Source: Sanghuangporus weigelae | Taxonomy: Eukaryota; Basidiomycota; Agaricomycetes; Hymenochaetales; Hymenochaetaceae | DNA length: 64,000 bases | Direction: 5' to 3' | Assembly: GCA_033182465.1 (NCBI GenBank) | Contig: CP137322.1 | Span: forward strand, 2,542,001 to 2,606,000 | Shown: piece after piece, positions 13,901-24,578 of the stretch | Position numbering within the stretch: position 1 is the first letter of the stretch | Layout of the letters: each line of letters starts with the position of its first letter | The notes under the pieces: generated by a model | What the model was told of the DNA's origin: nothing | The model's database searches: none | What the model saw: only the letters and a program-made list of their open reading frames with translations | Position numbers and translations under genes: made by a program

Positions 13901-15341
13901 GTCAACCGCTCTTCGCGAATCCGAAGATGCATCACGTCGCGATTCAAGATATCTCCAGCAGCATGCTCATGGAGCAGCACAAGGTCTTCCATCGCCAGAA
14001 CGTCGATTTGTTCCTAATGCACCGTATATGCGAGCAACGGAGAACGAACGTAGGACTTCGATCCACGATATAGACGTTGCTAAAGACGCTGTTAATGGGC
14101 GGCATGAAACATCAACTAATCCATGGAACGAGGGGACGTTCTATACAGACGAACAGTCAAGTCAGGATCCTTGCAGTAAAACAGCAGTTCGTCGCGATGA
14201 GATGAATACCTCGGCCGACAGAGTGCCAGAGCGTAGAGAAGGCACGATTGGATCGAGCAACTCATTGATCCCACCCGCTCAGTCCCATACCACTATGTCT
14301 TTGTCAGTTCAGCCTTCCCGTTCGTATATATCCGAATTGCGATTTGGTACCGTTCGTGACCTCTCAAACGCACAACCTGCGACGAAGCACAGCATTAGCA
14401 ATCGGTCTGAAGAGGACCCCATGAAGAATGTTTCGCATGAGGTTGTAGAGTCCAACGATACTGCGACGTCACACATTTACGGAAGGCACGAAGAGAGTCA
14501 ATCTCAGACGGGAAATTCGTTCGGAGGTTGTCGAGTAGAGAAGGATGTTCGGCCAAGTCATGGCATGGCAGAACCTTCGCCTCTCAGCCCTTCCGGCGCG
14601 CAGAATGTAACTGAACATAATTCTCTTCCTTCATCTAACACCCCAATGCTGAACAGGCTGTCTACTCCTGCTTCTTCGCCTAAGAAACAAGCTGTTAAAG
14701 GATCAGGATCTCGCATTCATCAAACTAGCTTGTCTTCTGGTACCGAAAGGAGCGGACAGACTTCAAGTGTGGGCAAGGCAGAAGAAAAGGCCAAGTCTCG
14801 GTCTCTTGCGCAGCGTATCGACGACGATCCTGCTGGATCAATAGCGATACAACAGCTTGAAGATTTTAAGGAGTCGAACGCGTCTACCTTGCCTCGATCA
14901 CCCATTATTCCCAGTCTCTCCTCTCGCCTTGGAGATATTCTCATACATGACGGATCAGACCATTCAAAGGAGCGAGCTGCGTTTAAGCCAGCCTTTCCTC
15001 CTTCTGACCTTCCGCTCGGCAGCCGCATAACAGATGTCAAACTTGAATCTCGTCAAGCCAGACATCCGCTTCCGCCCAAGCCGGTGCCGCATCAATCGTC
15101 ACCTACTACTATCACACAAGATCCTCGCTCCACGATTAATCCACCAGTATTACTAAAGCGTATGAGGTCTTTGGAGATCGATAACAGTGACTCGTATCGT
15201 CCCGTAAAGCAGTCACGAGGGCGCGGTGCTGCAGGTGGACGCGGACGCGGCCGAGGGAATAACGGAAGACATTATTCACCACAAGGATCAGTTCATGCTT
15301 CACCATCGTCAAAGCGCTCGCTGGAAGATCGATTATCTTAA
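10974..15341 (+). CDS. Large intrinsically disordered protein with RS-rich middle and RGG-type tail
   Basis: A single open frame of 1455 codons with no intron, which is striking in this intron-dense region. The protein is Ser/Pro/Arg-rich and shows no folded domain by eye. Residues about 560-640 contain repeated acidic Val-Lys-Thr/Glu-Glu stretches (VVKTEDSDGGF, QLKVEEDSKP) that resemble SUMO-acceptor sites. About 780-900 is rich in Arg, Asp and Ser (RHERQRSRDRERPP, DLRDEHDEDRLSRRPREGR). The C-terminus carries an RGG-like box (SRGRGAAGGRGRGRGNNGR) near residues 1418-1436. RGG and RS-like segments usually mean RNA binding or nuclear condensates, so a nuclear role is a reasonable inference. The ATG at 10974 is the first in frame. 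A further short 5' exon cannot be excluded. No name can be given. Confidence 0.75.
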   Translation: MGDTRKSVPSFSSFTFKTIGSNSLLSRISDRSPEAVAATTVEQDEDGLYVDTDVDLPEPPDVPPSLLARFSDQLIEVDSLRSTFFHPNGTYSPLFLTPGPVQYKTVLNGNDLNEPACLDVASFDDENIKERSTDPAEQEQNSQALFPIRPEQRSPATNLALPSQTSIGLLTPPPSGLLASSPVNWSIPFADQASLLPKSNGSVDSLFPFTPLTKLLQEERDAWSEVLQTKQAQVDKAPTCTQSLDTNERDIRAGQTDDDHSCLSGPAIPSSLPWTLLSCLPSQSQQSLPSSKGAQGAEIANDKAELCLSRIPASSHDSSNSRAAFRSCLNASKRASDRSNGDSVPQQNSKVYPEQPLIQFTDAAKPPSPREKESKSLLKARATSHCSKSDRASDGGTYPIHSRLSPTAAKHENNTRPNDPANSERASTTDSFEVTEFPTSPFVKTDMPSSHIVPSTNLQRLQNDGLKIRSPQSLRPLSTRIHSEFSLPCSSIATIQQDPIQPKPRDGWMKESLGSETSRISSQVSKASVLAPNPVLCDPPVTSESHDPHSRVTSFTSSDGGEAKGAADPIPVVKTEDSDGGFIGPTMDTSTKIKKEEQEDIKIQLKVEEDSKPLLKDKSVSQILARDCPKAAKKEEDHRDGMLILSNANAQALSRKKLTSQAEHHRKTAHALVHQDDIRQIDRHGGATVTSLAINKPTDNTEPSRSLGTQSENTLSAREPVPADSLIQAEQAIPRPFSRDAAVNDSMGTEQIPRDLSEQVPSTASQNATAQLVQPEPFSINDNSYRSSSPRRRADSWVPETSRHERQRSRDRERPPHLLDHWSPPRLSAPRAPAPVRSRPVADTYRPPISSRGRVPRRFRDDLRDEHDEDRLSRRPREGRTRFSPEYLPGPPFRGRSSSPKRTDRNRARDSPPHRNTCAFDTRFATIPRPCSPHTSRSHVGYEVGQEHNNRNMSPRREFPRSPPANNTQHNLYSNQSTALRESEDASRRDSRYLQQHAHGAAQGLPSPERRFVPNAPYMRATENERRTSIHDIDVAKDAVNGRHETSTNPWNEGTFYTDEQSSQDPCSKTAVRRDEMNTSADRVPERREGTIGSSNSLIPPAQSHTTMSLSVQPSRSYISELRFGTVRDLSNAQPATKHSISNRSEEDPMKNVSHEVVESNDTATSHIYGRHEESQSQTGNSFGGCRVEKDVRPSHGMAEPSPLSPSGAQNVTEHNSLPSSNTPMLNRLSTPASSPKKQAVKGSGSRIHQTSLSSGTERSGQTSSVGKAEEKAKSRSLAQRIDDDPAGSIAIQQLEDFKESNASTLPRSPIIPSLSSRLGDILIHDGSDHSKERAAFKPAFPPSDLPLGSRITDVKLESRQARHPLPPKPVPHQSSPTTITQDPRSTINPPVLLKRMRSLEIDNSDSYRPVKQSRGRGAAGGRGRGRGNNGRHYSPQGSVHASPSSKRSLEDRLS

Positions 15342-15655
15342 TACCAGGCAAGTGCTTTAGTTTCGTGACCCCTTCTCCTAGGCTTGATTTAATGGTGCTA
15401 AAGCTACGGTCACATGCTTCTCAGGAACTGCAACAGAGCGGAGGTACTGTTAGATGTCTTCACTTGTCCTCAACTAACATTTCCGTATAATCGTGGAGAG
15501 GTCTGAATTATCGGTTCTTTTTTCACTCTTCATAATGCATAATGAATCGGACCTAGTGTATAATACAGCTTCATAGCAAAAAAGGTCTATTTTCTGGGAA
15601 CCATCATAAGACCAAGTGAAAAATTTGAGGATAACTCTGGAAAATACATGCTGGT
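15342..15655. other. Convergent 3' region
   Basis: These 314 bases lie between the stop of the disordered-protein gene (+) and the stop of hob3 (-). They are AT-rich and contain no gene. Confidence 0.4.
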
Positions 15656-17089
15656 TTAACTTGCGCCACATATTGAAAGCTCACGCATCTCCTGAAGGAC
15701 GCCTTCCACTTGTGCATCCAGTTGTCCAGCAGCATAATCATCACGCACGTTATCAGCGAAATATCTAACGGAATTGAGAAAATCGGTCAACGATGTGAGA
15801 ATCACAAAAGTAGACGAAGATGTGGCATACCGCTGCACGCCGCCCAGCTTCTCGTACCCTTCTTCAGCGAACTTGCATTGCATGCGAATCATGGCCTCAA
15901 AACTTGGGTCGAAGAAGGGCACGCGGAGCTCGAGAAGTTGTGGGAGCTCTTCAATGAGCTGGTGATTAAGGTACTCGAAGACTTCTTGGGCTTCGTCATG
16001 TTCTTGTTGAGCCTGTGATAGTAGTAGTGAGTTGTTGAACGCAAGTGATGGCCTCCGAGAGCAGAGACGAAGAGGTGTAGGGTCGGTGCTCACCTTTGGA
16101 AGCCTCGTCGGGTCCTCGCTTGGCTTGTCGATCGTCTTCCTTAGCTTACTGCGTGCGGAATCGTAATCTAGAAGCTATCATCGTCCCAACGCAGAAGCCA
16201 AAACACATTGCATTCAAAGAAGCAAGGAGAACCAAATAAGTGGCACCGCGAGCGACATGGGCAAGATACGTCAGTGAGCCGATCCGATTAGTCTGAAAGA
16301 GTGCATACCTTTTTGTTTCGCTTTGAGATCTGTTCGTTGATGACTGGGAAGTATGCGTTCATCTTGCCGAGAGGTTCCATGATTGTTGTGCGGTAGGGTG
16401 CGTCCTGTACGATTATCAGTGTTAGCGTTAGCGACGCGTGGTGTCAGGGCAGGGGCACGGTACGATAGGGTGGGGTGGGGGCAAGCAGGGGAATGGGCTG
16501 TGGAAGGAAGGACAAGGACGTACGAGTTCCCGCCCGATAACGTCATCAAGCTCGATGACGGACTGCTTGTATGCGTGCGCTGCCATTGCACCGTCGGAAG
16601 TCCGGTCTGCAGCGGAGAAGAACGTGGAGATGTGGTCTGCGATGCGTGTTTGGGCTGAGGTCATTGCTATTCACACCTTTAGTATTCACAAAATGCATGT
16701 AGGTGTATAAGCTGGGACGTACCGCGCATTGCGTCAAGATATGCTTTGACGTCCTTTTGTAGGGCCTGGCATTCTTTCTCGAAACTGCATAGGGCATTGT
16801 GTTAAGGTAGATGCAGACCGGGTGTGATGGAAAATAGACGTACGTCTTGAACTTGGTCTGCTCGTCTTGAAACTCTGTATCGATAGTCCGCTCAATCTGA
16901 CCCGTCTTTTGCATCAACTGTTTATACCGTATAACATATACTTTAGTAGAAGTTCAGAGATAGGTGTGGATGTAGCGCGCACCGTCGTGCCCGTCCGATT
17001 GAGCGTCTTCTTGAACCTGTCCCGAGATGAGTATTTCAGTATATGTTGAGAATAGAGTGTATAACTTATACGCACCCTGACCAACTCAT
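15656..17089 (-). CDS. hob3: BAR-domain protein of the Rvs161/Hob3 family
   Basis: The gene reads on the minus strand through about eight exons. The first exon is tiny and gives MSWSG, followed by FKKTLNRTGTT, the canonical N-terminal amphipathic helix of Rvs161/Hob3. Later exons give IERTIDTEFQDEQTKFKT, MTSAQTRIADHISTFFSAAD and SVIELDDVIGREL. The last gives LRVPFFDPSFEAMIRMQCKF, then RDDYAAGQLDAQVEGVLQEM and the end RELSICGAS. There is no SH3 domain, which separates it from Rvs167/Hob1. The family dimerises, bends membranes and acts at endocytic sites and on actin through Cdc42. Introns are about 50-70 nt. The start is set by the MSW motif shared across the family. It ends convergent with the disordered-protein gene. 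Confidence 0.9.
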
Positions 17090-18088
17090 TTTGTAATGTT
17101 TTCAGTAAGTAGTTAAATGATGCGCAGTGAAGGTCGTGATGGCCTGAGCCTGAGGAGGATTGGGTGCGGTCCGGTCACGGGGTCGGACCACTGCATCAAA
17201 CCTTCTTGCCGAATTCGGAAGGCTTCTTGCCGAGTGTCGATCCTCCGACTCCGAGATCTGGCCGCTGTCAGCATGGCCTTCAACTCGAAATTCAGCCCGA
17301 ATAATTATCGCTGGCGACAAATTTGAGACTTACAAAAATTCAACAATGCACATTGATTTTAGCCCTATCTTCATTTTGTCAGGTCTCAGTATTATTGACG
17401 TGCTTAGTGAAACTGGGTTTTTTTTTCATGCCTTTAGAAGTGCAGTATGTACGTGAAATAAATTATGATGTGTAACCCTGATAAGTATATAGATGTTCCT
17501 CCAACTTTCTGAAGCATTTTGCATCTTGATTATTAGAGAGTACAGTTATGTCGTATTCTTTTATTCTCCTGGCCATCCGCGAAATGGTTCCTGCTTATTG
17601 TCAATCATGCGATTGAATAAAAGAAGCAACACAGCACTCGGTGTCACCATGCAAAATGGATCCTATGCACTCAAATAGCTCTGTTATAAGTAGATTCAGA
17701 CCGATATCATCTCAAATGCACGTAGCGAGAGCAACGGGGTGGGATTTCCTGATGACTGGTCCGCGCAAGATGCACAGGATCGTCTTTTCACGATGAAAAT
17801 TCGCGAGTTGATGTTATTTGACTTTGAAAAAGTAGGGTTATTATTGTGGCTCTGGCGTTGTCATCACTGTCTTCGTTCTTGTTGGTGTTCTTGTTGATGA
17901 TGAGGATGGACGGTTGATAGGCGATGAGGAAGGTGAAACATATCGAAACAGAGCTCGATCGACAGTTGGGTTGTTGCTGCTATTTTTACTTTTCATTCGC
18001 GAGTTCTCATGATGAAGAACAACAGATAGAAATGGAAAGCACCTGGATTACTTTGGGAATGATGAGATGATGTTCGTGATCGTTTGAG

Positions 18089-18100
18089 GATTGGCCAATC
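18089..18100. promoter_or_regulatory. Palindromic double CCAAT box
   Basis: The sequence GATTGGCCAATC is a perfect 12-bp palindrome, giving back-to-back CCAAT sites on both strands. CCAAT is bound by the HAP/NF-Y complex in fungi. It lies about 1 kb from hob3 and 1.3 kb from the gene at 19438, so its target is unclear. Confidence 0.4.
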
Positions 18101-19296
18101 ACGAAAAGGCGGTGACTGGAGGATCATGGTGAAACGATGGAGACTCGCATGATCATCTTGAATAATAATAAGAACGAAAAGAAATCTTTGTTACGGGTTA
18201 CGATGGATATCATGAGTAGTTCATGATTGGGTGTTGAACGATGATAGTTTTCATCTGTTGTCGTTGGTGGTGATAGGTTTTGGAATTTGTATGATCTATG
18301 AGAGTTGTTAGTTGTCAGATGCATGTGCGTATGCTGCATTCTGGAACCACGAGGCTCGAGATGAGACATGAGAACTTGTTAACAAGGCAAGGCTATGTCA
18401 ACCCGTCATCATCATCATCCGCAGGCTAAGGAGAGTTCTTTGTTCAGGTAAGCATCCTCTCCGATCGCGCATACCATTAGCTTTCTCTCTCTTCTTCTTC
18501 TTTTGATGATCCTTGTTCTTCTTCCGCTTCGTAGTTGTTTTGGAAAGTCTGTAAGGGTCATCGCCTGCCTTGCTTTGGAGCCGGCTCCGAGTCGTGACCG
18601 GGGGAAGAAAAGATCACATATCCGATGCGTGGCCGGGAAAAGCGGAGGCGAAGGCGGTATTATTCTGGCGGTGAATTCCCAGGTGGTGTTGAAGAATGCG
18701 AAAATGCGTGAGCCGTATATAGAAAGTTGAAACGCATACAGAAGGTGTGTTAGCTAGATTGGTTTCTTCTACCTCTGCGTCGGAGTGTTTGTAATGCAGA
18801 ACACATGTAGGAAGGCGGAAAAGAATAGAATAGCTCTGGATGCTTGAGCCGGTGACTACAGGATAGACTAGAGAATCAAGTCGATTTGAAAGGATCCGGA
18901 TGGAAAACCCACGACATCTCGGAGGATTGACAAACCAGAATAGAGTTTCCTCGAGATGACTTTCCGGGACAGGACTAGATATCATGTGCACCAGGAGGAC
19001 CGACGAGGGAAAACATACGCCAAGACGGAATAGGGACAAGGCCGATGTCTGAGTTGCATCTCAAAAACTTATTGGACGAATAGATTCCGTCAATAATGCT
19101 AGCTTGCTAGTGCTTGCCATGTGTAGATAATGAAAGTAACGTGGTGTTTAGCGTTAGACGTTTTGGCAGAATATGTCAACATAATTATGTAATGGACAGA
19201 ATACAAGAGTTACCCGATATGGCAATAACAATATACAAGAGTTCTCTCTCAAAAATTGTATTTCTTTGTTCTTTCTTCTTGCCACCACCATCCCTC

Positions 19297-19323
19297 TCGT
19301 CGTCGTCGTCGTCGTCGTCGTCG
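19297..19323. repeat. Microsatellite (TCG)9
   Basis: Nine perfect TCG units, about 115 bases before the ATG at 19438. They probably sit in the 5' untranslated region. Repeat length would be expected to vary between strains. Confidence 0.8.
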
Positions 19324-19437
19324 TTGTCGACATCCTTGAGGCAGTCTTGTCGCCGTTGCTGTTGGCGTCGACGAGGTGCATTGACGCTGAGCACGCGTTC
19401 TGAGCTTCCCGCATCGTCGTTGCACTGAACCCGCCTC

Positions 19438-22400
19438 ATGCTCCAAGCCAAACGTGACTCTCCTATGCTGATGGACTTGCACTCCCATTATTACCCTCAA
19501 TCTCGCTCGTCCTCGTTCTCAGTTCCCGTACAGTCAGAAAACGTATCTGCCGCCGCCGCCGCCAACGTCGCTGCCGCACATCGCCGCAGGTCAAGCGCCT
19601 CTCAGATCATTCCCATCGTATCCCAGGCTCTCCTCGCCGCGTCTGCCACCGGGACTCGGCGTTCTCCTCTTGCCCCTCTCGATCCTCAGTTCTCATCCTT
19701 CGCGACCCACAACAAGGATTTTGGCAGTGACATGGCTCACGATGACCCGTATCAGTCTGGAAGGAAATCCTCGTACGTTGCACGCTAGTCATTCCTTTGA
19801 TTATATTCACGGGGGCTCAATCATCCTCCAACTATGCAGTATTACTTTGACAAACGCAACGAGACCGACTCCTTATGTACATCGCAACTTACCACGACGA
19901 TATACTAATGGTCAACGACGAACATCCTTACCTGCCCTTCACCCATCTCACGAACCCCCGCCGCCATTACCACCTCTCCCGCCAGCGAACCCAGTCTCTC
20001 CTCACGAACTAGCAAGCACTCATGATGATGATATTGATATCTACAGTCGCCTGAGTACATTCACCTTCGGTGACGTTCGATCTCCTACTACCCTGCAGAA
20101 CCCATCATCGTCCTCCCGATCAGACGAAGCTGAGGGCGTTTCGCCGCTAGACAAGACGCCGAGGCCATCAGTTGCTCATGTTCATGTCCATTCTTCGGGT
20201 AAACTTGCTCAGGGAAAGCACGCAGCGCCCAATGGCTGGTCAAGCCCATCAGAAGATGAGGAGGACCGGAAGCGAACGAATACGCGGTCAAAGATGCGTG
20301 CGATCGATGATGGTACGCGGAGGCCCTCATTGCCAAGCAATGACTCTCTGCTGCAGCAGCAGCTGCAGTTGCAGCACCATGGCTCAAGTTCGGGCTTATC
20401 GACTGACAAAGGCAAAGGGAGGGCGTATGTGGAAGGTGATAGGGAAGGGTTGAAAGCCAGGAAGGGCGTGCTGGTGTCGCCATCATCGCCGACGGAGGGG
20501 GAGGCGGAGCTGGATACTGACGTGGATTTGATGATGTCGGCTGATGACACTGATAGACGGAGAAGAGGCAGGTATCACGGGATGAGTGACCGCTCCAGTG
20601 TCCGCATGAGCAGTGACATTGGCTCTGTCTATGGCGAGGTTGATGACAGGCATACACGGCATACGGAGAGCAAGGGTAAAGCTAGAGAAGGAGGTGAAAG
20701 CGAAGCGATGGACGAAGATGACGTTCCTGGAGAGGGCGGCGCAAGTAATGCCTCGCGAAAGGATTCGGCGCGGACGTGGACTGAGGAGACGGGGAGGCGG
20801 GGCTCTCTGCCGATGGATATTCCCTATCCGACGTCTAATTCGTCAGCTCGTTCTGCACATGTGCACACACATCCACAAAGATCGTATCGAGAAGAAAGCG
20901 CCTTCGATGCGCACGCTCGGGCTCAGGCGCAGCTTCGTCGACCATCGCGTAGCGTTGATGATGACCTTCAGCGCGCGGTTTTACATTTGCAGAGGAAGGC
21001 GTCGAGGGTGTCTGTTGCAACGTCTGCTGCTGGATCTGGTCATGCCTTGGAGACCGCTGGGAGTGGACCATCGAGCGAGCCGGATATGCGAGGCGTCGCG
21101 ATGGCGCAGGCAATTGCACAGGCTCACCTTGACGCTCAAGCCCAGGCACACGCGGAGAGCAGCGTCAGCTTAAACCTCAGTACAGACGTTGGAAGTACGA
21201 GTGACGAACCCTACCAAGGACTTGATCTTAATTATATTCTTTCTGTTTCTGGCCCGCAAGGTTCGGCGGCTTCAGTGGGAGGTAAACGCGGGAGTGACCA
21301 GTGGAGTGGACGGCTGAGCGTTGGGAGTAGCGTTGTCGCTGCTGGGCGAGAACGAGATCCGAGTTGGGCTGCTGGATGGGGGATAAGCCATTCGGTCGGG
21401 AGGAGACAGAGTACGGCGACTGTGAATGATGATACTTTCTTACGGTGTGTTCATTTCCTCTTCACTTCTGAATCATTCTTTATTCATTAATTTTATTTTC
21501 GTAGATTTGTGAAGAAACATGATTTCTCTTATGACGAGCGAAAACGCGAATGGACCTTCATGCGAGAGCGTACGGAGGATACTGGACATGTTCCTTCTAG
21601 AGCTGGACAAGAAATCTGGAGATGCCTTTGGGTGGGGAGGTATAAAGTTGATCGAGTGCATAGTAAAAATGGTGAATAGCCACTATGACTTTAGATTATA
21701 TATATATTTATTAATTTCCTTGGTCTTTTTAGCCGAACCATCGAAGCCCTTGCAAATCCGACTGAATATCCGCCACCTTCCGGATCCTTACACAAAAGCA
21801 AGCACGCGCGGTGGGCCGTTGACGTTCATACACAAGCATTCTCGCGCGCAGGCGTTCTCTATATTCCGTGGACACTCCTTACCACAACGACATCTCAAGA
21901 CGAGCTCGAGTATACTACTTGCGCCGAAGAAGGTGCAAGAGCAGTTTACAAGCACGCGCACGACGAGTAAGCTTAGCACACATGGCTTGCTCGATGAGAA
22001 GGATTCTGGAACGAACACGGCCTCGAGCTCAAGAAGAGGGGAGCAGAGTCAGACTGCGTCGGGATCGGGAACCAATAGCGCTACGACGAGCACGACGAGT
22101 GTGAGTGGGACGTCGCACGCGCATACTGCTCCGAGTAGTTCTATTACGATGGTGGGGAACGCGTCGGCGGCGACTGCTGGATTGAAGACCTCCGTGGTGA
22201 CTTCGTCTGCTGGGGATCATCAGCACCAGCACCAGCATAGTCCTGCTGGAAAGTTGAGGCTAAGGATTGATAAAAAGGAGTCAATTGAGTCTACGAGCAC
22301 GAGTACTAGTGTGGGTGATCGGAAGGGGAAGAGCGTGCTCAGGTCGCCGGTTGAGGGTCCTCCAAGCGCGAGTCAGGCGAGTATGAGCATGGGCGAGTTG

Positions 22401-23864
22401 ACTTCTGCGTCTTCGCCTAGTAGGGACAAAGGATCTAGCGACGCGGAGACACCTGTATCTCGTACAGCTGCATCGTCGCGGCTTGCGTTCTCCGCTACTA
22501 GTGATTATGCGCACCGGCAAATGGACGTTGATTTGGACGCTGGAGGTGGGCGGAGCAGACCTGTTTCGTCGATTGCGGAGACTGCGTCTGTGACTTCTGA
22601 AGGATCACAGCAGTTTAGCTCTGCGTTGTCCGCCTGGGACGGGTCATCCATTGGTTCTTCGCAGAGACGGGTAAAGCGACCTCCCCCTCCGGATTTGAGG
22701 CATCAGATTCAGAAAATGGCGATGGATACGAGAGGGTCTGTGGGTTCGTTGGATGATATGCCGATCAGGACTAGCCATGCAGAGGCATTTGCTACGCTCG
22801 AGCCGCCGTTTATTGAGTACTTGCGACAGCATACGGAAAAGTACGATGGTGCTTCAGATCATGACTCCCAGCCGTCGAGGTTTAAGGGTCTTCGGAAATT
22901 GTTCCACCCACAGCCGCTGAAGGGCGCGTCGAAGCACAGCCCGCAAGGTCCGGGTACTGGAAACGTTGCAGTTCTTGAAGGGCATTATACTCCGCCTTGG
23001 TTGACTATGGCTGCGAGGTCGAAGCAGGAAGAGCAGGAGCGTGTAATTAAGAATCTGAACGATTCGTTCCGCGATGTGGGGCTATTGCCTTCGTTTAAGC
23101 CGAACAAGAATCGGCAGAACAAGAAAGGGAGGCGGTCGAGTGACAATGTGTTTGACCAGATCCCGGACGACTCGCTGTATATGCTATTGCCGATGTGGCC
23201 AGGAGAGACGGACCCGACTTCTGCCGCGCTCGAGGACGACTCGGCGATGGAGGTGGATATTCCGATACATGAGCGACAGTATTTGTTGGTGTATTATGTG
23301 CCGAATGAGCTGAGCAAGGAGAAGAAGCCGGACGACAAGAAGAGGACGAGAGGGTCGCATACATCGAGCGCTGCAAGCCATCATTCCGAAATGTCGACTG
23401 CGCGCAGTGGTGCTGATGGAAAGGGCGGGAGCGGAGGTGGAGGCGGCGGCGGTGGGAGCGGGGGTAAGAACTCAGTGTGTCTCAGCTCGTTCAACGTCCT
23501 TGCGCGCCTGGTGTCCTACAAAGACGTGAACGGGTCGGGGATCCGCGTGCCGACGAATGGGTTAGCAGTGACGGGCCCCATGTCCGAAGCGATTGCGGCG
23601 ATCCCGCAGGTGCGATTCCAGGTTGACGATCTGGCGCTGATGATTGCGTTCTGCGCGAGCAGGGAGAGAGGGGTGGAAGTCGTACCGGAGGGTGCGGAGA
23701 AGTTGGGGTTGTGTGTCCCCCGAACGAACTCTGACGATCCGGATTCGGATGCGCCCCTTAGCCCTCTTGGACGTGCGGCGGTCGAGATGGCGTGGTTGGG
23801 TGCGTTGGCGGTTATGGGATTTGGGAGCGTTGCTGATGGAGGCGCTGGTTCTGGTGTTCTTTAG
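19438..23864 (+). CDS. Large Ser-rich basidiomycete protein of unknown function
   Basis: Four exons (19438-19772, 19840-21444, 21505-21671, 21733-23864) give about 1,400 residues. Each junction restores the frame; for example exon 3 ends HSKN and exon 4 continues EPSKPLQIRLNIRHLPDPYT. The first 650 residues are low-complexity Ser/Arg/Asp-rich sequence with Gln/Leu and Ala/Gln runs. Two parts look folded: around exon 3 (RFVKKHDFSYDERKREWTFM, EIWRCLWVGRYKVDRV, then ILLAPKKVQEQFTSTRTTSK), and near the C-terminus (RQYLLVYYVPNELSKEKK, SSFNVLARLVSYKDVNGSG, VRFQVDDLALMIAFCAS). A glycine run sits between the last two. The family looks conserved among basidiomycetes, but I know no function for it. The ATG is the first in frame after the TCG repeat. 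Confidence 0.75.
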
Positions 23865-24578
23865 TAGCTGAACACGTCTATTTTACTTTCACTTTTCTCT
23901 ATCATGCCCGTATGTTTGATTATTTCTACGTTAGGGAAGGAAAGGTTTCATGTATTAACTCCGTTTGTTTCTGCTTTGGAATACGTACTTGCATACTCTC
24001 TGTCAGATACTACTGATACTTATATTCGATTTTTCTACTACTCTACTTCCCCTTACGTGTCGACTATATGTGGGAATCTTCTGATTTTCCACCGCTATGG
24101 CATTGGAGCAATACCAATTTGGCTTTGGATGTCTTTCACTGAGACTCGTTCGCCTATTTGGTGAGATTACATGAATACGGTGTCACAACTTGAAACTGAG
24201 CTTGTGACGTGACACTACGTGTCGTCCGCACTTCCGGCCGCGGTTTCTATGTTTGCAAAAGACAATCATGTGTCTCGCTATGTTCGCGTTCTCCACGCAG
24301 ATATGAAGAATTTCGGTGCCGCTCTCTTCTCCCGCTCCTGAACCACATGCTTTCGCTACCGATAGCTCGCGGTTCTCGTCATCAATAAGTATCGACCGCA
24401 AGGCGCACCCCGGGAGGCTACTTTATTCGGATTGATCAGGTGTATCATTCGAATCGCGTGCGGAAGTAAAGATGCGGTGTCTCCACGATGATTGTGATAT
24501 GGGCGGCCCGCCAGGAGCGTATATAATGTATTTATGTGGATAGCTTTTTTTGTCAAGCAATTTGCTGCGTCGATAATT
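23865..24578. other. Intergenic, upstream region of the GH127 gene
   Basis: About 714 bases. A TATATAA box at 24520-24526 lies about 55 bases before the GH127 ATG. The rest shows no gene; the 5' part is probably the 3' untranslated region of the preceding gene. Confidence 0.45.

Larger units (their letters stand above)
17090..19437. promoter_or_regulatory. Long divergent upstream region (hob3 / large disordered protein)
   Basis: About 2.3 kb without a credible gene lies between two divergent starts. It holds a perfect inverted CCAAT site at 18089-18100, a CT-rich run around 18480-18540 and a TCG microsatellite at 19297-19323. Short open frames exist but have no domain. Most of the length probably belongs to the promoter and long 5' untranslated region of the gene at 19438; that split is an inference. 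Confidence 0.45.

Noticed and set aside
19154-19414. Minus-strand frame with a run of aspartate or threonine
   Set aside because: It is produced by the TCG microsatellite and does not represent a protein.
20088-20657. Minus-strand open frame of 189 codons inside the large Ser-rich gene
   Set aside because: A shadow of a low-complexity coding exon; the plus-strand reading joins both flanking exons in frame.
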